A stretch of 64,000 bases of DNA. Source: Streptomyces buecherae (lineage in GTDB: Bacteria > Actinomycetota > Actinomycetes > Streptomycetales > Streptomycetaceae). The position numbers and the translations under genes were made by a program. The notes beneath the pieces are model-generated. The model was not told where the DNA came from. It made no database searches and saw nothing but the letters and a program-made list of their open reading frames with translations. How positions within the stretch are numbered: the stretch's first letter is position 1; each line of letters begins with the position of its first letter. Of this stretch, positions 31,313-43,100 are shown piece after piece. The stretch is taken from contig NZ_CP060404.1 in assembly GCF_014295035.1 (NCBI RefSeq), positions 7,790,501 to 7,854,500 of the forward strand, written 5' to 3'.

Positions 31313-34300
31313 TCAGGAGATCCCGAGTTCGTTGGTGATGAAGTCGAAGACCTCGTCGTCCGCGGCGTCGTCCGCCAGCCCGCTGTCCGGGTCGGGAACG
31401 GCGGCGGCCGACCGGTCCTCCCAGCGGGCCAGGACGGCGCGGAGCCGGGTGGCGATCCGTGGTTGGTCGGGGTGGTCGGGGGCGAGGGTGGCCAGGGTGG
31501 CTTCGAAGCGATCGAGTTCGGCGAGTACCGGCACGCCGGTGGGCGCACCGTCCTGGGGGAGCGCACCGTCCAGGTAGCGGGCCAGGGCCCGGGAGGTCGG
31601 ATGGTCGAAGATCAAGGTGGCCGGAAGTCGCAGCCCGGTGGAGGTGGCGAGCCGGTTCCGTAGCTCCACGGCGGTCAGGGAGTCGAACCCGAGGTCGTTG
31701 AAGGCCCGTTCGCCGTGCACGGCCGTCGCGTCCGAGTGGCCGAGCACGGTGGCCACCGCGTCGCGCACCAGGTCGAGCAGGGCGCCCTCGCGCTCGTCGG
31801 CCGCCAGCCCGGCCAGCCGCCCGCGCCACTGGGCCGCGGCAGGCGCCGCCCCGGGTGTCGTGGGTGTGCCGGTCAGGGTGTGCAGCAGCGGTGGCACGGC
31901 GCCGGCCGTGCCGCGCAGGGCGGCCAGGTTCAGTCGGACCGCCAGGAGGGTGTGGTCGTCCCCGGCCAGCGCGGCGTCGAAGAGCGCGAGCCCGTCGTGC
32001 GGGGCCAGTGGGAGGACGCCGGCGCGCCGCATCCGACGCTGGGCCGCCTCGTCCAACTCTCCGGCCATTCCCGCCTGCTGCTCCCACGGCCCCCAGGCCA
32101 CGGAGCGGGCGGGCAGGCCGTGGGCGGCGCGGTGTTGGGCCAAGGCGTCGAGGAAGCTGTTCGCGGCGGTGTAGTTTCCCTGCCCGGCGCCGCCGAGGGT
32201 GGCCGCCGCCGAGGAGAACAGGACGAACGCGTCGAGCGCCATGCCCCGGGTCAGCTCGTGCAGGTGCCAGGCCGCGTCGGCCTTCGGCCGCAGCACGGTG
32301 TCGAAGCGCTCCGCCGTCAGCGCCTCCAGCGCCCCGTCGTCCACCACACCCGCCGCGTGCACGACCGCGGTCAGCGGATGCTCCGCCGGAATCGCGGCCA
32401 ACACGTCGGCCAGGGCCTGCCGTCGCGACACGTCACAGCTCGCGACCGTCACCCGCGCTCCGGCCGCGGTGAGGTCGGCCGTCAGCCGCTCGGCCTCGGA
32501 AGCTTGTGGGCCGCGCCGGGTGAGCAGCAACAGGTGTCGTACGCCGTGCTCCGCGACCAGGTGCCGGGCGAGCAGCGAGCCCAGCGCGCCGGTGCCGCCG
32601 GTGATGAGGACCGTTCCGGCGCGGTCGCCCAGGCGCGCAGCCGCTGGCGTGGGGTCCACGGTGGCGGGCCTGGCCCGGACCAGCCGGGGTGTGCGGAGGC
32701 CGGCGGGCCGCGCGGCGAGCTGTGGCTCGTTCGAACCGGCGGCCCGCCGCAGCGCTGAGCGGACGTCGGCGCCGGCGGCGAGGTCGAGCAGGACGAATCG
32801 GCCCGGGTGTTCGGCCTGGGCCGCCCGCCCCAGCCCCCACAGCGGCGCCTGGGCGAGGTTCGGCACGTCCTCGTCCCGCCCGGCGGCGACCGCGCCGTGC
32901 GTCAGCACGACCAGCCGGGAGGTGGCGAAGCGCGGGTCGCCGGCCCACGCGGTGAGCGCGGAGCTGGCCCACTCCACCGTTTCCCTGGCCGCCTCCGGCA
33001 CGGCCGCGCCGGGCGCGGCGTGTGGGCAGGTCAGGAAGACGGTCGTCGGCAGCGGCCGGCCCCCCGCCGCCACGGCCTGCGCGAGAGCCGCCAGGTCCGG
33101 GTAGTGGTCGAGCGGGCCGCCGGCTGCCTCGGGTGTCGGGTCCGCCAGCGGATCGTACGGCCCGACCAGCGCCCACTCCGCCTCGTCCGCCCCGGCGGCG
33201 TCCGCCGTGCCCGGGCCGGCGGCGGCCCACTCCACGCGGAACAGCGCGTCCCCGGCCGGCGTTCCGGCGGCGGCTCGCAACTGGGCCAGCGAGACCGGCC
33301 GCGCCCGCAGCGCGGCCACCGTCACGACGGGCGCGCCGAACTCGTCGGTCACCAGCAGCGACATGGCGTCCTGTCCGGCCGGGGAGAGGCGGACGCGCAG
33401 CCGGGCCGCGCCGGTACGCGCGCGCCGTACGCCGTTCCAGGCGAAGGGCAGCAGCACCTGTTCCCCGGTGCTGCCCACCAGGCCCGCGTGGAGCGCGGCG
33501 TCGAGCAGGGCGGGATGCACGCCGTACTGAAGGGCCTCCGCCCGGTAGGGCTCCGGCAGCTCCACCTCGCCGTAGACGTCGTCTCCCGCGTGCCACACGG
33601 CCCGCAGGCCCTGGAAGGACGGCCCGTAGGCGAAGCCGTCCAGGGCCACCGCGCGGTAGAAGTCGGCGATGTCGACGGGCACGGCGCCCGGCGGCGGCCA
33701 GGCCCCGTCCAGCCCGGGGGAGTCGGCGGCGGGGCTGGCCTCGGCCGCGGCGGTCAGCATTCCGCTCGCGTGCCGGGTCCAGGGCTCGGTGTCGTCGCCG
33801 TCGCCGTCGGGTCGGGAGTACACGGCCAGGGGCCGGCGGCCGTCCTCCTCGGGCGTTCCCACCCTGAGCTGCACCCGGACCGCGCCGTCGGCGGGCAGGA
33901 TCAGCGGGCTCTCCTGGTCGAGCTCGTCGACGCCCGGGCACCGCGTCAACCGCCCCGTGTGCAGGGCCAGTTCGAGGAAGGCCGTGCCGGGAACGACCAC
34001 CGTGTCCAGGATGACGTGGTCGGCGAGCCACGGGTGGGAGCGGACCGACAGCCTGCCGGTCAGCAGCAGCCCGTCACCGTCGGCCGGGGCGAGCGCGGCG
34101 GCGAGCAGCGGATGCCCGGCGGCCTCCAGGCCCAGGTCGGCGGGTTCGGCGACGGCCGGCCGCGGCGGCAGCCAGTAGCGCTCGCCCTGGAAAGGGTAGG
34201 TGGGCAGGTCCACCCGCGCCGTCGGGTCCGGACGGCCGGCGACATCGCCCAGGCAGGCTGCCCAGTCCACCCCACACCCTCGTACGTGCAGCGTGGCCAG

Positions 34301-37129
34301 TGCGGTGAGCGCGGTCGTCGGCTCGGGCTGGCCGGCGCGGAGCAGCGGCACGGCCGCCACCTCGTCGGCGCTCGCGTCCAACGCGTCCAGGGCGCCGTCA
34401 CGGGCCGTCGCGCACAGCACGCTGTCGGGGCCCAGCTCCAGGAAGGTGCGGACACCCTGCGCCGCCAGGTGCCGGACTCCGGCGTGGAAACGCACGGTCG
34501 CTCGGGCGTGGCGCACCCAGTACTCGGCCGAGCGGATCTGCTCGCCGGTGGCCGGCAGTCCGGTGACGTTGGAGATCAGCGGCAGCGTCGGCTCGTGGGT
34601 CGCCAACCGGGACATGACCGTACGGAACGCGCTCACCATGCCGTCCATGAGCGGCGAGTGGAAGGCGTGGCTGACGCTCAGCTCCCTGGTGCGCCGGCCC
34701 CGGTCGCGTAGCGCGGTGGCGACCCGCCGTACCTCGTCCTCGTCACCCGACACCACCACCGAGGTCGGGCCGTTGACCGCGGCGATCTCCGCCGTCCCGT
34801 CGCCCCCGGCCAGCAGGTCCGCGACCTCCTCCTCGGTCGCCTCCACGGCCACCATCGCCCCGCCCGCCGGCAGGTCCTGCATCAGGCGGCCCCGGGCGGC
34901 CACCGCGGTCACCGCGTCCTCCAGCGAGAACACCCCGGCCACGTGTGCGGCGGCCAACTCGCCGACGGAGTGGCCGAGCAGGAAGTCCGGGCGTACTCCC
35001 CAGGACTCCACCAGCCGGAACAAGGCCACCTCAAGGGCGAACAAGGCGCACTGGGCCCAGGCCGTCCGCCGCAGCAGCCGCACGTGCTCCGGGTAGCCGG
35101 CCGAACCCTCCTCGGCGAGCAGCGCCTCGCGCAGCGGCAGGCCGGTCCGCTCGGTCAGCAACGCGCAGTTGCGGTCCAGCGCCTCGGCGAAGACGGGGAA
35201 GAGACGGTACAACTCCCGCCCGGCGCCAGGGCGTTGCGAGCCCTGCCCGGTGAAGAGGAACGCGAGCCCGCCGCCCCGCGCCGCCTCGCCCACGACGGTG
35301 TGCGCCGCGGCGGCGCCCCCGGCGAGCGCGTCGAGCCCGGCGAGCAGTTCGGTACGCCCGGCGCCGACGACCACGGCCCGCTGGGCGAGGTCGGCCCGGG
35401 TGGTGGCCAGCGCCCAGGCCACGGCGGACGGTTCCCAGCCGGGGTGCGCGGCGACGGCCTCCCGTACCCGCAGGGCCTGCGCGCGCAGCGCCTCGGGGTC
35501 GGCGGCGGACAGCGACCAGGGGGTGGGGGCGGCCACGGGCCGCTCGCCCGTCACGCCACCGCCCACGGCCGCGCCACCGTCCGGGGCTGCGCCGCTGTCC
35601 GGGGCCGCGTCCGTGTCGCTGCCCGAAGCCGGGACCGATCCCGCGCCCGTGTCACGGTCTGGGTCCGCCGCCGTGTCGGCGACGAGCGCCCCGGAGGTGG
35701 GGGCGCCGCCCGTGCCGGCGTCGGTGGGGTCGGCCGCCTCGAGGATGACGTGGGCGTTGGTGCCGCTGATCCCGAAGGAGGACACCGCGGCTCGGCGGGG
35801 CCGGTCGGCCGCCGGCCACGGGCGCGCCTCGGTGAGGAGTTCCACCGCGCCCCGGGACCAGTCGACCCGCTCGGCCGGGGTGTCCACGTGCAGCGTGGGC
35901 GGCAGGACGCCGTGCCGCATCGCGAGCACGGTCTTGATGACCCCGGCGACGCCCGCGGCCAACTGGGTGTGGCCGATGTTGGACTTCACCGAGCCCAGCC
36001 ACAGGGGTCGGTCGGCCGGCCGGTCCTTCCCGTAGGTGGCGAGCAGGGCCTGGGCCTCGATCGGGTCGCCGAGGCGGGTGCCAGTGCCGTGCGCCTCGAC
36101 CGCGTCCACCTCGTCCGGGGCCAGCCGCGCGTCGGCCAGCGCCTGCCGGATCACCCGCTGTTGTGCCGGCCCGCTCGGCGCGGTGAGCCCGTTGGAGGCG
36201 CCGTCCTGGTTGACGGCGCTGCCCCGCAGCACGGCCAGCACCCGGTGCCCCGCGCGGCGCGCCTCCGACAGCCGCATGACAAGGAGCAGGCCCACGCCCT
36301 CGCCCCAGGAGGTGCCGTCGGCGGCGCTGGCGAACGCCTTGCAACGGCCGTCCGGGGCGAGCCCACGCTGGCGGCTGAACTCCACGAACATGTGCGGTGC
36401 CGCCATCACGGCGGCCCCGCCCACCAACGCCGCGGTGCACTCACCCGCCCGCAGCGCCCGCGCCGCCAGGTGCAGGGCCACCAACGACGAGGAGCACGCG
36501 GTGTCCACGGTCAGCGCGGGCCCCTCAAGGCCGAAGGCGTAGGCCAGCCGCCCGGAGGCGACACTGACCGTCGTCCCGGTCAACAGATAGCCCTCGGTGC
36601 CCTCCGACGCCGCCTGCGAGCCCGCCCCGTACCCCAGCGGAGACACCCCGACGAACACGCCGATCCGGCTGCCCCGCACCGACGTGGGGTCGATGCCGGC
36701 CCGCTCGAAGACCTCCCACGCCGTCTCCAGGAGCAGCCGCTGCTGCGGGTCCATCGCCAGCGCCTCACGCGGGCTGATCCCGAAGAACGCGGCGTCGAAG
36801 CGTTCCGCGTCCCGCAGGAAGGCCCCGTGCCGCACATAGCTGTGGCCCGGCCGGTCCGGGTCGGGGTCGTAGAGCGCCTCGGTGTCCCAGCCGCGTTCGG
36901 CGGGGAACTCGGTGACGGCGTCCCGGCCCTCGCTCAGCAACTGCCAGAAGTCCTCGGGCGACGTGACGCCGCCGGGGAACCGGCAGGCCATGTCCACGAT
37001 CGCGACCGGCTCGTGCCGTTCCTCGGTGAGCTGGTGGTTGCGCTGCTCAAGGCGCTTGTTCTCCTTCACCGAGTGCCGCAGGGCCGCCAGGACGCGGTCG
37101 TGTGACGCGGGTGTCTGTGCTGCGGTCAT
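31313..37129 (-). CDS. pieA5: Type I PKS module 6: KS-AT(malonyl)-DH-KR-ACP (PieA5-like)
   Basis: A 1,938-residue single-module synthase; the ATG at 37129 follows GGAGAAG. The docking coiled coil (about 1-38, LRHSVKENKRLEQRN) is of the same class as PieA2's. KS active Cys is near 208. AT carries FLFTGQGSQRPG (about 627), GHSVGE (about 720), and HAFH (about 825), which indicates malonyl-CoA. DH has HVILDTVVVP (about 1040), with D in place of the usual G, plus HPALLD (about 1210). KR has GGTGALG (about 1510) and VDD in its loop (B-type), and the ACP has GFDSL (about 1815). An Ala/Gly/Asp-rich insertion of about 75 residues separates KS and AT. It makes the unbranched unit next to the ring, with a double bond in the side chain. 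Confidence 0.92.
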   Translation of the reverse strand: MTAAQTPASHDRVLAALRHSVKENKRLEQRNHQLTEERHEPVAIVDMACRFPGGVTSPEDFWQLLSEGRDAVTEFPAERGWDTEALYDPDPDRPGHSYVRHGAFLRDAERFDAAFFGISPREALAMDPQQRLLLETAWEVFERAGIDPTSVRGSRIGVFVGVSPLGYGAGSQAASEGTEGYLLTGTTVSVASGRLAYAFGLEGPALTVDTACSSSLVALHLAARALRAGECTAALVGGAAVMAAPHMFVEFSRQRGLAPDGRCKAFASAADGTSWGEGVGLLLVMRLSEARRAGHRVLAVLRGSAVNQDGASNGLTAPSGPAQQRVIRQALADARLAPDEVDAVEAHGTGTRLGDPIEAQALLATYGKDRPADRPLWLGSVKSNIGHTQLAAGVAGVIKTVLAMRHGVLPPTLHVDTPAERVDWSRGAVELLTEARPWPAADRPRRAAVSSFGISGTNAHVILEAADPTDAGTGGAPTSGALVADTAADPDRDTGAGSVPASGSDTDAAPDSGAAPDGGAAVGGGVTGERPVAAPTPWSLSAADPEALRAQALRVREAVAAHPGWEPSAVAWALATTRADLAQRAVVVGAGRTELLAGLDALAGGAAAAHTVVGEAARGGGLAFLFTGQGSQRPGAGRELYRLFPVFAEALDRNCALLTERTGLPLREALLAEEGSAGYPEHVRLLRRTAWAQCALFALEVALFRLVESWGVRPDFLLGHSVGELAAAHVAGVFSLEDAVTAVAARGRLMQDLPAGGAMVAVEATEEEVADLLAGGDGTAEIAAVNGPTSVVVSGDEDEVRRVATALRDRGRRTRELSVSHAFHSPLMDGMVSAFRTVMSRLATHEPTLPLISNVTGLPATGEQIRSAEYWVRHARATVRFHAGVRHLAAQGVRTFLELGPDSVLCATARDGALDALDASADEVAAVPLLRAGQPEPTTALTALATLHVRGCGVDWAACLGDVAGRPDPTARVDLPTYPFQGERYWLPPRPAVAEPADLGLEAAGHPLLAAALAPADGDGLLLTGRLSVRSHPWLADHVILDTVVVPGTAFLELALHTGRLTRCPGVDELDQESPLILPADGAVRVQLRVGTPEEDGRRPLAVYSRPDGDGDDTEPWTRHASGMLTAAAEASPAADSPGLDGAWPPPGAVPVDIADFYRAVALDGFAYGPSFQGLRAVWHAGDDVYGEVELPEPYRAEALQYGVHPALLDAALHAGLVGSTGEQVLLPFAWNGVRRARTGAARLRVRLSPAGQDAMSLLVTDEFGAPVVTVAALRARPVSLAQLRAAAGTPAGDALFRVEWAAAGPGTADAAGADEAEWALVGPYDPLADPTPEAAGGPLDHYPDLAALAQAVAAGGRPLPTTVFLTCPHAAPGAAVPEAARETVEWASSALTAWAGDPRFATSRLVVLTHGAVAAGRDEDVPNLAQAPLWGLGRAAQAEHPGRFVLLDLAAGADVRSALRRAAGSNEPQLAARPAGLRTPRLVRARPATVDPTPAAARLGDRAGTVLITGGTGALGSLLARHLVAEHGVRHLLLLTRRGPQASEAERLTADLTAAGARVTVASCDVSRRQALADVLAAIPAEHPLTAVVHAAGVVDDGALEALTAERFDTVLRPKADAAWHLHELTRGMALDAFVLFSSAAATLGGAGQGNYTAANSFLDALAQHRAAHGLPARSVAWGPWEQQAGMAGELDEAAQRRMRRAGVLPLAPHDGLALFDAALAGDDHTLLAVRLNLAALRGTAGAVPPLLHTLTGTPTTPGAAPAAAQWRGRLAGLAADEREGALLDLVRDAVATVLGHSDATAVHGERAFNDLGFDSLTAVELRNRLATSTGLRLPATLIFDHPTSRALARYLDGALPQDGAPTGVPVLAELDRFEATLATLAPDHPDQPRIATRLRAVLARWEDRSAAAVPDPDSGLADDAADDEVFDFITNELGIS

Positions 37130-37154
37130 CGTCTTCTCCACCGTCCGAACGCGA

Positions 37155-40100
37155 TCAGAGGTCGGTACTGCCGAAGGCCAGGCCGATCAGGTCGTCCGCG
37201 TCCATCGCGTCGATCGACTCCAGATCACCCGGGTCCGCGCCGGCCGCCGATCCGTCGACCCGTGGCGCGGGCTCGGCCAGTTCCAACAGGGCGCCGAGCA
37301 ACCCGGCCGCGCGGAGCCGGTCCGGGGCGACCGTGGCCAACAGCCGACGGATCTCCGCGTCGTCCACCTCGCCGGCCTCGGCCCCCTCGCCCACCGTGGC
37401 CGGCTCACCCAGCGCCTCGGCCAGCTCCGTACGCAACTGCCCGGCCAGCGCGGCCGGCGTGGGATGGTCGAAGACCAACGTGGCGGGCAGCCGCAGACCG
37501 GTGGCCGCGCTCAGCCGGTTGCGCAGCTCGACCGCGGTCAACGAGTCCACGCCCAACTGCTTGAACGCCTGGTCGGCGCCGACGTCCCCGCTCGACGCGT
37601 AACTCAGCACCAGCGCCGTCTGCTCCCGCACCAACCCGAGCAGCAACCGGCCGCGCTCGGCCTCGGGCACCGCGGTCAACCGCTCCACCAGCGCCCGCGC
37701 GCCACCGGCCGACGGGCCAGCGCCGGCGGCGGCCACCCGCCGCGCCGGAGCCGCCACCAACCGCCGCAGCAGCGGCGGCACCCGCTGCGCCCCGAGCGCC
37801 ACGCGCGCCGCGCCGGGATCGAACCCCATCGCCACCACCGCGGCCCGGTCGGCGTCGAGCGCCGCGTCGAAGTGGGCGAGGCCCACGGCGTCGGAGAGCG
37901 GAGTCGTCCCGGCCCGGCGCAGCCGGGACAGGTCGGCCGCGTCCAGATGCCCCGTCATCCCGCTCTCCCGCTCCCACAGCCCCCAGGCCACCGAGACACC
38001 CGGCAGGCCCCGGTCACGCCGATGCTGCGCGAGCGCGTCCAGGAAGGCGTTGGCCGCCGCGTAGTTGCCCTGCCCGGGACCACCCAGCACAGCGGCCGAC
38101 GAGGAGAACAGGATGAAGAAGTCGAGGTGGGTGTGTTGGGTGAGTTGGTGGAGGTGCCAGGCGGTGTGTGTTTTGGGTTGGAGGGTGGTGTGGGTGTGGT
38201 GGGGGGTGAGGTTGGTGAGGAGGGCGTCGTGGAGGGTGCCGGCGGTGTGGATGATGCCGGTGAGGGGGTGTTGGGGTGGGATGGTGGCGAGGGCGGTGGT
38301 GAGTTGTTGTGGGTTGCTGGTGTCGCAGGTGGTGATGGTGGGGGTGGCGCCGAGTTGGGTGAGTTGGTGGTGGAGTTGGGTGGCGCCGGGTGCATCAGGT
38401 CCGCGGCGGGAGAGGAGGAGGAGGTGGCGTATGCCGTGGTGGGTGACGAGGTGGCGGGCGACGAGGCTGCCGAGGACTCCGGTACCGCCCGTGATCACCA
38501 CCGTCCCGTCCCGCGTCGCGGCGGGCGCGGGAGGCATGGTCAGCACCACCTTGCCGATGTGCCGGGCCTGACTCATGAAGCGGAACGCCTCCACCCCGCG
38601 CCGCACGTCCCAGGTGGCGGTGGGGAGCGGACGGAGGGTGCCCGCCGCGAACAGCGGCATCAGCGCCGCCATCATCCGGCCGATCCGCTCGTAACCGGCG
38701 TCGATCAGGTCGAACCACAGATACGACCTACCGGGATGGTCCGCCGCCACCCGCGCGGCGTCGCGGATGTCGGTCTTACCCATCTCCACGAACCGGCCAC
38801 CCTCGTTCAGCAGCCGCAGCGAGGCGTCCACGTACGCGTTGGCCAGCGAGTTCAGCACCACGTCCACCCCGTTGGACGCGGCGCGCGTGTGCTCCTCGAA
38901 GTCCAGCGACCGCGAGGACGCGATCCGCTCGGCCGGCACACCCAACGCCCGCAACGTCGGCCACTTGGCCGGGCTCGCCGTCGTGAACACCTCGGCGCCG
39001 AGATGGCGCGCGAGCTGCAGGGCGGCCAGCCCCACGCCGCCGGTCGCCGCGTGGATCAGGACGGACTCGCCCTCCCGCAGCCCGGCCAACTCCACCAGGC
39101 CGTAGTAGGCGGTGAGGAACGCGATGGGCACCGAGGCGCCATCGGTGTACGTCCAGCCCGGGGGCAACGGTACGAGCAGCCGCCGGTCGACGACCGCTAC
39201 CGGCCCGAAGGAGCCGGGCACCATGCCCATCACCCGGTCACCGGGCGCCAGGTCCGTGACGTCGGACCCCACCTCCAGGACGACGCCCGCCGCCTCCCCG
39301 CCCATCACGTCCTGATCGACCATGCCCAGGCCAAGGAGCACGTCCCGGAAGTTCACCCCCGCCGCCCGCACCGCCATCCGCACCTGCCCGGGCGCCAGTG
39401 GCGCGGCGGCCTCCGGGTACGGCACCAGCGCCAGGTTCTCCAGCGTGCCCTTGCCCCGCGTGTCCAGCCGCCAGGGCCCCCCGTCCGCCGGCGGCTCCAA
39501 CGCCTGCCCGGGGTCATCCCGCACCAGCCGGGGCACCAACAGCCGCCCGGCCCGCAACGCGAACTGCGGCTCACCCGAGGCGAGCGCACCGGCGAACGCG
39601 TCCCGCGACGCCTCGTGCTCATCGAGGTCGGCCAGGACGAACCGGTCCGGGTTCTCCGTCTGCGCCGACCGCAGCAACCCCCACACCGGTGCGTGCACCA
39701 GGTCCCGTACGGCCTCGCCGTCCCCGGCCGCCACCGCGCCCCGCGTCACCACCACCAACCTGCCCGTGAACCGCGCGTCGGCCAGCCACGCCTGGGCAAG
39801 CCCGAGCACCCGATCGACCGCCTCCCGCACGGCGTCGGGTAGCCCCTCCTCGGCGGGCCCCGCGCCAGCGCAGGTCACCACCACCGTATCCGGCACCGCG
39901 CCGGAATCCGCCAGCGCGGCCAGGTCCGCGTACGCAGCGAGCGGCGAACCCACGGCCGGCCCACCCAGCGCGAGGTCGTCCGGTCCGACCAGGGCCCAGG
40001 GCGCGCCGGACTCCGACGCGTCTCCCGGCGGGGGTACCTCCAGCCAGTCCACCCACAGTGCGGCGTCCCGGTCGCCGGTGCCCGCCGCCCGCACCTGCTC

Positions 40101-43100
40101 CTCGGTCACCGCCCGACCCACCAGCGAGGCGACCTCGGCCACCGGAACCCCGTCGCCGTCGGCCAGCGCGAGCGCGAGGCCGCCCTGCCCGTCGTCCGCC
40201 AGCCTGACCCGCAGCGCGGTCGCCCCGGACGCGTACAACCGCACACCCGTCCACGAGAAGGGCAGCCGCATCGGAGCGGCGGGGTCGACGGCCCCGTGCA
40301 GCGCGGCGTCCAGCAACGCCGGGTGCAGGCCGAACCCGTCCGCCGACTGGTCATCGGGCAGCCTGACCTCGGCGAACCACGCGTCACCGTGCCGCCACAG
40401 GGCACGCAAGCCCTGGAACGCCGGCCCGTACCCGAGCCCGTTCGCCACCAGTCGCGGGTAGAACCCGTCCAGGTCCACCGGCTTCGCGCCCACTGGCGGC
40501 CACACCGCCAGATCCCAGTCCGGCTGCCTGGCACCGGTACCGACGAAACCGGTCGCGTGACAGCTCCAGGCGGAGTCGGCCCCGGCCGCGTCGGGCCGGG
40601 AGTGGATCGCCACCGGCCGCCGCCCGGAACCCTCCTCCGGAGCCCCGACGGTGAGCTGCAACCGGACGGCCTCCCCGTCCGGGATGACCAACGGCGCCGC
40701 GAGCGTCAACTCCTCCAGCACGTCGCACCCGACCTGGTCACCCGCCCGGACGGCCAACTCCACCAGCGCCGCACCGGGCACCAACACCGTTCCCCACACC
40801 GCGTGGTCGGCCAGCCACGGCTGCGACCGCACCGACACCCTGCCGACGAGCACCGCGTCACTGCTCCCACCCGCCAGCGACAACACGCCCCCCAGCAGCG
40901 GATGCTCAGCCGCGTCCAACCCAGCCGACCGCACGTCCCCGACCGCCTCCGGGGTGGTGAGCCAGTAGTGCTGGCGTTGGAAGGGGTAGGTGGGCAGGTC
41001 GAGGTGGTGGTGGGTGTGGCCTGAGGTGTGGATGGTCCAGTTGATGGGTGTGTTGTGGGTGTGGAGGTGGGCGGCGTGGGTGAGGAGTTGGGTCCAGGTG
41101 CCGTGGTCGCGGCGGAGGGTTCCGGTGATGGTGACGCTGGTGGGTTGGTCGGCTTCGTCGGCGATGTCGTGGAGTGCGGTGGTGAGGATGGGGTGGGGGC
41201 TGATTTCGATGAAGGTGGTGTGTCCGTTGTTTAGGGCGGTGGTGGTGGCGTGGGTGAGGAGTACGGGTTGGCGGAGGTTGGTGTACCAGTAGTCGGCGGT
41301 GAGGTGGGTGGTGTCGAGGGCTTCGCCTGTGGTGGTGGAGTAGAAGGGGATGTGGCTCGTGGTGGGCTTTATGTTGGCGAGTTGTGTGAGGAGGTGGTCG
41401 CGGATGGTTTCGACGTGGGGGCTGTGGGAGGCGTAGTCGACGTTGATGCGTCGGGCGTGGATGTCCCGTTCCTCGCAGTGTGTGAGGAGGTCTTCGATGG
41501 CGGTGGTGTTGCCGGCGATGACGGTGGTGTGGGGCCCGTTGTGCGCGGCGATGTGGAGCTCTCGGCCCCAGGCTCCGGGGAGTTGTTGGGTTGCTTCGGG
41601 TGTGAGGGTGAGGGAGGCCATGGTGCCGTGGCCGGTGAGGGTGGTGTGGATGGCTTGGCTGCGGAGGGCGGTGATGCGGGCGCCGTCTTGGAGGGTGAGG
41701 GCGCCTGCGATGACCGCTGCGGGGATCTCGCCTTGGGAGTGGCCGATGACGGCGGTGGGTTGGACGCCCAACGATTCCCATACTCGGGCCAGCGAGACCA
41801 TGACGGCGAACAGCGCGGGTTGGACGACGTCGACACGTTCGATGGGTTGCCCGTTGGTCAGCACCTCCGTCAACGACCAGTCGACGTACGGGGCGAGGGC
41901 GTTCTCGCAGTCGGCTATGGACTGTCGGAAGACCTCGGAGGTGCGCAGGAGGTCGGTGGCCATGCCGGTCCACTGCGAGCCCTGACCGGGGAAGACAAAG
42001 ACGGGTCGGCTGTGGTTTCCCTGCCCCGTCACCACGCCCGGGTGCTCCTGGCCGTCGGCCAGCGCGTCGAGGCCGGTGAGGAGTTCCGCGCGGTGGGTGC
42101 CGATGACGACGGCACGGTGCTCGAACATCGAGCGTTCCGTCGTCAGGGACCGCGCGACGTCGGCCGTCGTCCACTCCGGGTGGGCGTCCACGGCGGCCCG
42201 AAGCCGACTCGCGGCGGCGCGCAGTGCCTTGGCGGATCGGGCGGACAGCGGCCAGGCCACGGCCTGAGCCGCTGCGGGAACCCCCTCGCGTGGTGCCGGC
42301 CCCGGCTCCGGTGTCGCGGCGAACGCGGGTGCTTGTTCCAGGATGACGTGGGCGTTGGTGCCGCTGATGCCGAAGGAGGATACGGCGGTTCGGCGTGGGC
42401 GGCCCGTCTCGGGCCACTGCTGCTCCTCGGTGAGCAGGCGTACGGCACCGGACTCCCAGTCGACGTGAGGCGTGGGCTGGTCGACGTGGAGGGTGGGGGG
42501 CAGTACGCCGTGGTGCATGGCTTGGACCATCTTGATGACGCCGCCGACGCCGGCGGCGGCCTGGGTGTGGCCGATGTTGGACTTGAGCGAGCCCAGCCAC
42601 AGGGGTCGGTCGGCGGGGCGGTCCTGGCCGTAGGTGGCGAGCAGGGCCTGGGCCTCGATCGGGTCACCGAGCGTGGTGCCGGTGCCATGCGCCTCCACCG
42701 CGTCGACCAGGTCGGGTGAGAGGCCGGCCGCGTCCAGCGCCTGCTGGATGACGCGCTGTTGCGCGGGGCCGTTGGGCGCGGAGAGACCACTGCTCGCGCC
42801 GTCCTGGTTGACCGACGACCCGCGCAGCACGGCGAGCACCGGGTGCCCCGCGCTGCGGGCCTCGGAGAGTCGTTCGATCAACAGCATGCCCGCGCCCTCG
42901 CCCCAGGCCGTGCCGTCGGCCGAGGCCGCGAACGACTTGCAGCGGCCGTCCCTGGCCAGACCGCCCTGCCGGCTGAACTCCACGAAGGTGGTCGGCGTGG
43001 CCATCACGGTGACCCCGCCCGCCAGCGCCATGGCGCAGTCGCCGCGCCGTACGGCCTGGGCCGCCAGGTGCAGTGCGACCAGCGATGACGAGCACGCCGT

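Noticed and set aside
31236..32087. Extension of pieA6 upstream of 31235
   Set aside because: Those codons overlap the end of pieA5 in another frame and are arginine-rich. The docking coiled coil starts right at the GTG of 31235.
36882..39842. Long plus-strand ORF (986 codons) opposite pieA4 and pieA5
   Set aside because: It crosses the boundary of two real genes on the other strand and shows only low-complexity arginine-rich sequence with no family motifs.
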